DNA from: Chloroflexota bacterium
GTDB taxonomy: Bacteria > Chloroflexota > Limnocylindria > Limnocylindrales > CSP1-4
Assembly (NCBI GenBank): GCA_021786915.1
Contig: JAJYMP010000480.1
Location: forward strand, 1-6,583
Reading direction: 5' to 3'
Length of the DNA: 6,583 nucleotides
The notes below the pieces were generated by a model. It had not been told where the DNA came from, ran no database searches, and worked only from the letters and a program-made list of their open reading frames with translations. Below, one piece after another: positions 1 to 5,012 of this stretch (position 1 is its first letter; every line of letters begins with the position of its first letter). The translations under genes were made by a program, and so were the position numbers.

Positions 1-606
1 CCGTCCGTCCGGTCCGTTGAGCGCACCCGCCTGTGCTGCGTACCACGGAGGGGCGGTCGGCATCACCACGAACGTCACGAACGCCCACAGGCTGAGCAGG
101 ATGAGCGCGGCGACGAAGTCGAAGTAGTGCGCCCGCCGCCAGACCCACAGGATGAACCCGGTCACCAGCGGCAGCGCGAAGTGGAGCATGTAGACGATCG
201 TCGCGAGGATCGCGAATGGATCGGTCCCGGTCGCAGGGTGCAGCCAGCGCTGCAGGAGCTCGGTCGGGACGTTCCCGAACGTCAGGAGCCGCTCGGCGGC
301 GACCATGTGATCCACGTGGACGCCGAACCCGACGTTGTCCGCGAGCCCGCGCATGAGCTCGTAGGCGAGGAAGAGCGCCACGAACGGGATCCAGTCACGC
401 AGGAAGAGCCGACCGCGGCCGAGCAGGACCGCGCCCAGCCCGAAGGCGATCGCCATGACGTCCGGCGTGATCTCGATCCCGCGGAGGAACATGAACAGGA
501 CGACGATCGCGGCATAGGCGAGGACGCCCGCCAGGATCAATCGCTCGTTCCTCCGCCGGCCGGGATCCGACGTCGCCTCGGCCCTCTCCATGTGTGCAGT
601 CGCCAC
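1..606 (-). CDS. PAP2-family integral membrane protein (Aur1/Ipt1-like), C-terminus beyond window
   Basis: The visible 202 residues are the N-terminal part; the frame is open to the left edge. After a charged N-terminus (residues 1-22) come hydrophobic segments at about 23-41, 48-63, 72-86, 131-155 and 163-182. The segment around 141-158 (HFALPLVTGFILWVWRR) and the PTAPPWYA motif at 183-190 resemble the PAP2_3 / inositol-phosphorylceramide synthase-like group of membrane phosphatases and phosphotransferases, which act on lipid phosphates. The catalytic histidine motifs would lie past the edge and cannot be checked, so the substrate is unknown. I chose the GTG at 606 because AGGAGG (620-615) sits 8 nt upstream; the in-frame ATG at 591 is poorly spaced from it. 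The gene follows the CCxHH membrane gene after 130 nt with its own strong ribosome site. Family assignment is fairly secure; role is not. Confidence 0.8.
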   Translation of the reverse strand, partial: MATAHMERAEATSDPGRRRNERLILAGVLAYAAIVVLFMFLRGIEITPDVMAIAFGLGAVLLGRGRLFLRDWIPFVALFLAYELMRGLADNVGFGVHVDHMVAAERLLTFGNVPTELLQRWLHPATGTDPFAILATIVYMLHFALPLVTGFILWVWRRAHYFDFVAALILLSLWAFVTFVVMPTAPPWYAAQAGALNGPDGR

Positions 607-694
607 GCTCCGCTCCTCCTACGTCAGGCCTTGCCGCACCGGCGACGGCGCGCCCTTCCGCCATGAGCGACGGGCCGTCAGCCGACCCGCCGCA

Positions 695-717
695 TCTCGA
701 GGCGGGCTGCCTCGGGG
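695..717 (-). terminator. Stem-loop just after the CCxHH membrane gene (possible terminator or attenuator)
   Basis: CGAGGC (698-703) pairs perfectly with GCCTCG (709-714) around a 5-nt loop. Two G-T pairs and one C-G pair extend the stem to 9 bp. It begins about 20 nt past the TAG at 737-739 and lies before the PAP2 gene. There is no T-tract, so intrinsic termination is uncertain; hairpins of this size also occur by chance in DNA this GC-rich. Confidence 0.3.
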
Positions 718-736
718 CGCCCTCGATGCGCGATCG

Positions 737-1231
737 CTACGAACCGGACGCCGCGACCATCGCGCAGGCTCGGCGAGCGCGAAGGTCGTCGCGGTCGACC
801 ACACCGATCCCGAGGGCGTTCATGCCGATCCCGAGCAGCAGGAGCGGTATGCGGTAGGCGTCGAGGAAGACGGCGGCAGCGGACAATCCGAGGAGGGGGA
901 GAAGGTCGACCACGTGGTGGGCGCAGCAGGCGAGCATCGCCGCGCCGCTGGTCGCGGTCCCGGCGGCCGTCACGGCCGCGCCGGCGCGGTGCCGCCGATC
1001 CAGACGGCGCAGCTCGACGAACAGCGCGACCTGGGTGCCGAACCCGGCGGCGATGAGCGCGACGAACGGCGCGTCGGCCTGCAGCTGTTCGATCGCGTGC
1101 CCAGGTCCCTGGGCAAGGCTGATGAGCCCCAGATACACCCCGAGGAGGCCGGCTGCAGCAAGCACGCCCGGCGCGATCGACCGGAATGCGAGTGAGCGCG
1201 CGCGCGGTGCGACGCGGGCAAGTGCGGTCAT
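737..1231 (-). CDS. Small four-helix membrane protein with CCAHH motif (intact copy)
   Basis: This is a 164-residue protein of no family I can name. It has a short basic N-terminus and four hydrophobic segments at about 20-41, 53-74, 84-104 and 108-142, with a charged arginine-rich C-terminus (145-154). The striking element is C102-C103-A-H105-H106 with D109 close by, at the end of the third helix, a cluster suited to binding a soft metal or to redox chemistry. That role is inferred from the residues only. The true start is the ATG at 1231: its ATGA overlaps the TGA of the upstream lipoprotein gene, implying translational coupling and a joint function. A longer open frame runs upstream to 1627, but that part is arginine-rich antisense-like sequence inside the lipoprotein gene. 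A degraded paralogue lies at 4004-4493, which confirms that the frame and start are real. Confidence 0.8.
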   Translation of the reverse strand: MTALARVAPRARSLAFRSIAPGVLAAAGLLGVYLGLISLAQGPGHAIEQLQADAPFVALIAAGFGTQVALFVELRRLDRRHRAGAAVTAAGTATSGAAMLACCAHHVVDLLPLLGLSAAAVFLDAYRIPLLLLGIGMNALGIGVVDRDDLRARRACAMVAASGS

Positions 1232-1683
1232 GATGCGCTCCCCACGGTCCAACGGACGGGCTGCTCGGTCACGGTGCCGATGGGCGGCAGGGTCAGCTCG
1301 ATCCAGGAGACACCCCGCAGAAAGGCGGCGGCGTCGCCGTTGAACTTCAGCCACCCATCGCGGTGGTGGCCCCCTCCGGCCGCGGCATCCCAGGGCGGCG
1401 CCGAGAGCGTGTCGCCGCGTTCGTTGCGCAGGCTCGCACCCTGCAGGGTCACGGTGTCGAGATCGACAGCGTGGTTGTCGAGCTGAATATGGAAGGTGAG
1501 ACCCTGCCCCGGGTTCTCCCAGGTCGCCGTCAGGGTGATCCCACCGGCCTCCTCGACCTGATTCGCCGACCCAGCCGAGCCGCTCGCGTCCGGACTCCGC
1601 GCTCCGGACGACGCGACGGCAGAGCAACCGGCGAGCAGGGCACCAAGCGAAAGCGCCACGACAAGGACGATCCGTCGATTCAT
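1228..1683 (-). CDS. Lipoprotein with GGGHHRDG motif (intact copy)
   Basis: This 151-residue secreted protein has a classical lipoprotein signal: basic n-region MNRR, hydrophobic core, then lipobox LAGC with C20 as the expected lipidated cysteine. A Ser/Ala/Gly-rich linker (21-42) leads into one compact domain (about 43-146) predicted to be beta-rich. Conserved with the second copy are EEAGG (44-48), DNH (69-71), DLD (74-76), RGD (89-91), GGHHRDGW (104-111) and LPPIG (132-136). The His-His and Asp-Asn-His elements could form a metal site outside the membrane; this is inference, and I do not recognise a named family. The ATG at 1683 is chosen because it supplies the signal n-region and has AGGA about 10 nt upstream; the frame stays open to 1752, but that extension would bury the signal. 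It heads a coupled pair with the CCxHH membrane gene. Confidence 0.85.
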   Translation of the reverse strand: MNRRIVLVVALSLGALLAGCSAVASSGARSPDASGSAGSANQVEEAGGITLTATWENPGQGLTFHIQLDNHAVDLDTVTLQGASLRNERGDTLSAPPWDAAAGGGHHRDGWLKFNGDAAAFLRGVSWIELTLPPIGTVTEQPVRWTVGSAS

Positions 1684-1971
1684 GGCGGCAGGATCCTGCG
1701 CGAGGGTGAGGAGAGGCTGAGCGAGGGATGAGAGACCGACTAGAGAACCCAAAGAGATGACCCGCGCGCCGCTGCGGGAGCCGATCTTCTCACCCGGGCG
1801 TCAGTCGGCCCTCATCGCGCGCTCACCTCGGTGGGGTCGAATTGCAGGCATATGGCTGAGGTGCGCGGCCCACTCGCGTGACGGCCGTCAGGGCCGGATG
1901 CCGCGGCAGTCACAGACCGACCGGGATTCCCCCAATAGATGGGAAGGCCCGAACACGATGGGGGATGACCT
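1684..1971. promoter_or_regulatory. Divergent intergenic region with a perfect 12-bp palindrome
   Basis: This 288-bp gap separates the leftward lipoprotein operon from the rightward His-rich gene, so it must carry the promoters of both. TGACGGCCGTCA at 1879-1890 is a perfect palindrome and a candidate operator. A second, looser inverted repeat (TTCCC 1927-1931, GGGAA 1941-1945, 9-nt spacer) lies 27 bp before the plus-strand start. I see no convincing -35/-10 pair. A short open frame at 1757-1975 on the plus strand looks like chance: it lacks a ribosome site and any recognisable protein character. Confidence 0.45.
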
Positions 1972-2319
1972 ATGACCGCTCAGGCGCATGACCAAGTTTC
2001 GCTTGCTCCCTCTCACCACGCATCGGCGCCATCGGCGGTAGACCGTGCGCACGGCGCGCCCGCACGACGCTGGTGGCGGCCGCTAGCCGCCGTGATAGCG
2101 ACACTCGTCGTGGGTGGCCTGGTGGTCGCCGGTGTGCTTCCCCTTTCGACGGTGGTGTACCTCGGGCTGTTCGGCGGCATGTTGCTGATGCACGCTGGAG
2201 GGCATGGGCACGGAGCGCACACCGGGCACGCGACGGCAAGCAACGGCGACCGCGGAACCGGTCCCACCCCGCAGGCGGGGGCCGAGGGCGACGAGCACCG
2301 CTCGCACGGCTGCCACTGA
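1972..2319 (+). CDS. Small histidine-rich membrane protein
   Basis: This 115-residue protein has a polar, His-containing N-terminus (1-35) and two hydrophobic segments at about 36-55 and 58-73. Its histidine-rich tail begins directly after the second helix: H74, H78, H80, H83, H86, then a final cluster H109, H112, C114, H115. The pattern resembles the small DUF2933-type proteins often found beside copper and heavy-metal genes, but I cannot confirm membership. The tail probably binds metal at the membrane surface; this is inferred from composition. The start has a GGGGGA stretch 7-12 nt upstream. It is the only plus-strand gene and is divergent from the intact lipoprotein/CCxHH operon, so both may answer to one regulator. 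The 189 bp after it, up to the HMA-like gene on the other strand, hold no gene or clear terminator. Confidence 0.72.
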   Translation: MTAQAHDQVSLAPSHHASAPSAVDRAHGAPARRWWRPLAAVIATLVVGGLVVAGVLPLSTVVYLGLFGGMLLMHAGGHGHGAHTGHATASNGDRGTGPTPQAGAEGDEHRSHGCH

Positions 2320-2508
2320 CGGGGCCGAAGCTCCACCGGATCCCGCGCCCACCGACCTTCAACGGCTACGCCCGGCCACTGCCATCGGGTGCAGGAGGCT
2401 GCGACGCATCCCCACGAGTTCGGAGGCACCTTCGCAGACCGGACCCGGCGCGGTACGGGATTCGACGATGAGCCCGTACACCACCCGCGCGGTGAAGGGG
2501 ACGATGAG

Positions 2509-2763
2509 TCAGCCCGACGAGCGGCGCGTCAGCGCCCCGGCGGGGCGACCCACGCCGTAGCCGGCTCGTTCGATCGCGCGTACCAGCGTCAGCAGGTCGA
2601 TCTCGCTCGGGTCGTAATCCACGTGCGCGGTCTCCGTTGCCGGGTTGACGTACACGCGGAGCACGCCGTCGGAAGCCGCGAGCTCTTGCTCGATCGCGCG
2701 CACCCCGTCGTCGCCGCGTCCGAGGCCGTACAGTGGGATCTGGAGGTTGCGGACGATCTCCAT
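2509..2763 (-). CDS. HMA-fold (heavy-metal-associated) small protein lacking CxxC
   Basis: An 84-residue protein matching the beta-alpha-beta-beta-alpha-beta pattern of HMA domains. The helix VRAIEQELAASDGVLRVYV (21-39), then NPATETAHVDYDPSEI (40-55) and LVRAIERAGYGVG (60-72), correspond to the family's conserved 'GV..v.Vn.at..a.V.ydp' and 'ai...GY.v' positions. The metal-binding loop that normally reads GMTCxxC is here GLGRGDD (13-19), with no cysteine anywhere in the protein. It therefore probably cannot bind copper or zinc in the usual way; it could be a structural or partner-binding domain, use other ligands, or be a relic. The ATG at 2763 has no clear ribosome site. The frame stays open upstream to 2991, so a longer or alternative start is possible, although that extension looks non-coding. 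Confidence 0.7.
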   Translation of the reverse strand: MEIVRNLQIPLYGLGRGDDGVRAIEQELAASDGVLRVYVNPATETAHVDYDPSEIDLLTLVRAIERAGYGVGRPAGALTRRSSG

Positions 2764-2777
2764 GCGACCAGCGTGAT

Positions 2778-2858
2778 GGCGCGCGCTGAGCAGAAGGTGA
2801 GCCCCGCCTGAGACTTGGGGATCGCCTCGGCGTCCACCGGCCCGACGTTTCCGCGGTA
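2778..2858 (-). pseudogene. Possible YHS/TRASH-domain remnant upstream of the HMA-like gene
   Basis: In a minus frame different from the HMA gene, the translation PVDAEAIPKSQAGLTFCSAR closely resembles the middle of a YHS metal-binding domain, which usually reads like CPVCGM-VD...A.PK....G.TYYFCS..C. The leading CPVCGM cysteines and the cysteine after FCS are absent (NVGPVD and FCSARAIT instead). The frame then continues into nonsense across the HMA gene. YHS domains commonly sit beside HMA domains in copper-handling genes, so a decayed fusion or neighbour is plausible. The match is by eye over about 20 residues and could be chance. I see no other gene in the 243-bp gap 2764-3006. Confidence 0.3.
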
Positions 2859-3006
2859 CGCGCTGGTGCCTGGTGCCGCGCACAGCGCACGGCTGCCAAG
2901 GCGCACGAGTCTCGCAGGGTCCATGGGGCTCGTGGTCGCACTGGAGACGCTGCCATGACATCCGAGTTCCAGGATCGGAGTGCGGATCCATATCTCGTGC
3001 AAGCGG

Positions 3007-3984
3007 TCAGGGTGCCACCGAGGACTCACGGGGATCTGAGGCGCGGCTGGGCGCTGCCGAGGAAGACATCCCGACGCCCGACGCTCGGTTCGTCGGCGCG
3101 CCGTGGCGCCCGCTCCACTCCTCCGCGGGTGCTGCTGCGAGCGCAACCCCGGCGAGCATGACGACGAGGCCGGCCATGGCAGTGGCGGTCACCCGCCCTC
3201 CCGCGAGCACGTCGGCGGCCACCCCGGACACCGGCACGAGATACAGGGCCGATCCGAGGCGTGTCAGCGGGACCCGCTCGAGGAGCCCGAACCAGGCCAT
3301 GTACGCGAGGCCCGTGCCAACAACACCCAGGAACAGGAGCGAGGCCATCGCGACCGGATCGAGCCGCAGCGCGACCGGCGGCTCGAATACCGTCGCCGCG
3401 GCCAGCAGGCCGACGCCGCCGCCCAGGAACTGCCAGGCGGTGACGGCCAGCAGGTCGATGCGCCCGACGAGCCGTCGCATGAGAAGCGTTCCGGCCGCCG
3501 GCGCCGCGGACGAGAGCAGCGCGAGAGCCAGGCCATCGACGGTCGTTCCGCCGCCGCGACTTCCGAGCGCTACCACCAGAACCCCTAGGGTGCCGAGTCC
3601 GATCGCGAGGGCGGCGCGGCATCCCGGGCGCTCCCGGAGGAACAGCAGGCCTGCCGCGGCGAGCAGCAATGGCTGCGTGTTCCCAACCACCGTCGCGGCC
3701 GCCGCGTCGGCCTGTCTGGAGGCCAGGAACATCGCGCCGACCGCGACGCCCCCATTGAGCAGAGCGAGCAGCCCGAGCATTGCCCACGAGGCGCCCGGCG
3801 CGACCAGCCGGGATGGCCCGCCCCGCCACAGGGCTGCGATTCCGAGGACCGCCCCGCCGAGCAAGGCACGGACGGCGGCGAGCGCAAGGGGAGGGCCGGC
3901 AGATGTCAGCGAGCCGAGGAGCACAAAACAGACGCCCCACGCGGCGGCTGCGCCAACCGCCAGTCCGGCGTCTCGCGGTCGCAC
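3007..3984 (-). CDS. EamA/DMT-superfamily transporter
   Basis: This 325-residue inner-membrane protein has the duplicated five-helix EamA architecture of drug/metabolite transporters. The first half is about residues 6-142 (typical Gly/Ala-rich helix 1, NTQPLLLAAAGLLFLRERP at 102-120), the second about 150-286 (AAPAAGTLLMRRLVG 160-174, GVVGTGLAYMAWFGLLERVP 220-239, then LYLVPVSGVAADVLAGG). Family members export or import small metabolites such as amino acids; the substrate cannot be read from sequence. A polar tail of about 40 residues after 286 is longer than usual and may be tolerated drift. The GTG start at 3984 is supported by GGAGGT 8 nt upstream, lying in the 19-nt gap after the stop of the broken CCxHH gene, so it is probably co-transcribed with the genes to its right. 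Confidence 0.9.
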   Translation of the reverse strand: MRPRDAGLAVGAAAAWGVCFVLLGSLTSAGPPLALAAVRALLGGAVLGIAALWRGGPSRLVAPGASWAMLGLLALLNGGVAVGAMFLASRQADAAAATVVGNTQPLLLAAAGLLFLRERPGCRAALAIGLGTLGVLVVALGSRGGGTTVDGLALALLSSAAPAAGTLLMRRLVGRIDLLAVTAWQFLGGGVGLLAAATVFEPPVALRLDPVAMASLLFLGVVGTGLAYMAWFGLLERVPLTRLGSALYLVPVSGVAADVLAGGRVTATAMAGLVVMLAGVALAAAPAEEWSGRHGAPTNRASGVGMSSSAAPSRASDPRESSVAP

Positions 3985-4003
3985 CGTCAGCTACCTCCGG
4001 CGG

Positions 4004-4493
4004 CTACACGCCAGACGGCCCGCCGAGCGCGCAGGCGCGTGCGGCCTGCACGAGCTGGCGTCCGACCGCGACCCCTGGCTCGTCGAGTCCGATCGCGAGC
4101 AGCAGCATGGGCGTGCGGTAGGCGGCGACCAAGACCGCAGATGCCGAGAGCCGTTCCAGGGGGAGCAGGTCCTCGAGGTTCTGGGCGCAGCAGGCGACCA
4201 TTGAAGGGCCGCGCGTCCCCGTGTCTGCCGCGGTGACCAATGCTCACGCGCCGTGGCGCCGCTCGAATCTACGGAGCTCGGCGAACAGCGCGGCCCGGGT
4301 GACGAAGCCCTCATCAATGAGCGCCCCGATGGGGAATCCGTCGCGACGTGCTGCGACGCGTGTCCGCGGCCCTGCGCCGGCCTGATGAGTCCGACGCAGG
4401 CAGCCAGCAGCGACCCCCGGCGAGCGTGCGGATCCCGAGACTGTCGCGCGCCATCGGCCCATGGCGGGCAAGCACCGCGAGGAGCCCTGCCAT
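4004..4493 (-). pseudogene. Broken paralogue of the CCxHH four-helix membrane protein
   Basis: Homology to the protein at 737-1231 is spread over three frames. It starts at the ATG at 4493, which shares one base with the upstream lipoprotein's stop (TGATG). The first frame gives the N-terminus (MAGLLAVLARHGPMARDS...), left near 4414-4420 at a run of five identical bases. The second gives LLAACVGLIRPAQGRGH, matching AAGLLGVYLGLISLAQGPGH. After a shift near 4340-4355 the third gives LIDEGFVTRAALFAELRRFERRH, matching LIAAGFGTQVALFVELRRLDRRH. That frame hits an in-frame TGA at 4244-4246 and continues as VACCAQNLEDLLPLERLSASAV to a TAG at 4004. The His-His pair has become Gln-Asn. Two frameshifts, a nonsense codon and loss of the key residues point to decay rather than one sequencing error. 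The piece after the TGA could still be translated from the TTG at 4240, but I doubt it. Confidence 0.8.
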
Positions 4494-4921
4494 CACGTCG
4501 CCTGCGGCGACCAGCGCAACGGCGGCGGGGTGACCGAGCCGATCGGCGGCAAGGAGAGCTCGACCCACTTGACACCCGAGAGGAACGTCGCCGTGTCGCC
4601 TTTGAAGCTGAGCCAGCCGTCCCGATGATGCCCGCCAGGCGGTGCCGTCCACGGATCCGCCGTCAGCTTATCGCCCCGGTCGTTGCGCAGGGTCGCGCCC
4701 GCAAGCGTGACTCCGTCGAGGTCGATCATGTGGTTGTCGATGACGTGGAACCGTAGGAAATGGCCTGGATCCTCCCACATCGCGGTGAGGGTCACACCAC
4801 CCGCCTCTTCGGTCTGGCTGGCCGAGAGTGAGGCGCCGGACGCGTCCGAGCGGGGCGCTGCGCTCGGGTCGGCACCAGGTGTCGCCGAGCAGCCCGCGAG
4901 GGCGGTCAGGGCGACCACCAT
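4493..4921 (-). CDS. Lipoprotein paralogue, signal peptide probably frameshifted
   Basis: This is the second copy of the lipoprotein at 1228-1683; the C-terminal domain is about 60% identical by eye, sharing EEAGG, DNH, DLD, RGD, GGHHRDGW, LPPIG and the final RW. From the ATG at 4921 it gives 142 residues starting MVVALTALAGC, a lipobox with almost no n-region and no positive charge. The expected start, ATGAAGCGACA at 4944, matches the other copy's ATGAATCGACG but is in the wrong frame and stops after six codons. Adding one base would give a normal signal of about MKRH + hydrophobic core + LAGC. So either export is impaired, translation begins at 4921 with a minimal signal, or there is a base-calling error. 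It lies 68 nt after the histidine kinase gene, probably in its transcript, and directly precedes the broken CCxHH gene. Confidence 0.75.
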   Translation of the reverse strand: MVVALTALAGCSATPGADPSAAPRSDASGASLSASQTEEAGGVTLTAMWEDPGHFLRFHVIDNHMIDLDGVTLAGATLRNDRGDKLTADPWTAPPGGHHRDGWLSFKGDTATFLSGVKWVELSLPPIGSVTPPPLRWSPQAT

Positions 4922-4953
4922 GATCAGGGCGAATGTCGCTTCATGGCGACGAG

Positions 4954-4987
4954 GGTGGCCCTGCCACCTGATGGCCCGCTGAGCGGG
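4954..4987. other. Two small hairpins between the kinase and lipoprotein genes
   Basis: GGTGGC (4954-4959) pairs with GCCACC (4963-4968) around 3 nt, and CCCGC (4975-4979) with GCGGG (4983-4987) around TGA. A run of eight G follows on the plus strand (4985-4992). They lie in the 68-nt gap upstream of the lipoprotein start and could tune its translation or weakly attenuate read-through, but short GC hairpins are common here. The G8 run is also a likely spot for assembly error. Confidence 0.2.
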
Positions 4988-5012
4988 GGGGGAAATGTTG
5001 CCGTGACTGCCG

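Noticed and set aside
619..804. Short minus-strand open frame of 61 codons between the CCxHH and PAP2 genes
   Set aside because: Overlaps the end of the CCxHH gene in another frame, is Arg/Ser/Pro-rich, and has no homologue-like features.
127..1195. Plus-strand open frames at 127-666 and 590-1195
   Set aside because: Translations are highly charged and repetitive in Arg, Glu, Asp and Pro, as expected opposite hydrophobic membrane genes; the minus strand explains both.
1757..1975. Short plus-strand open frame of 72 codons ahead of the His-rich gene
   Set aside because: No ribosome site and no hydrophobic or domain pattern. It spans the likely promoter region, and its overlap with the next start looks coincidental.
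2073..2811. Plus-strand open frames over and after the His-rich gene and opposite the HMA-like gene
   Set aside because: Out-of-frame or antisense readings with biased composition; the HMA pattern on the minus strand is far more convincing.
2873..4204. Long plus-strand open frame of 443 codons opposite the transporter gene
   Set aside because: Its translation is a Pro/Arg/Thr/Ala-rich string with no domain; the opposite strand encodes a clear ten-helix transporter with a good ribosome site. It is an antisense shadow caused by high GC.
4244..4246. In-frame TGA read as a recoded codon (selenocysteine or alternative code)
   Set aside because: TGA ends other genes here, the position has no conserved Cys in the intact copy, and two frameshifts in the same gene make simple decay the better explanation.
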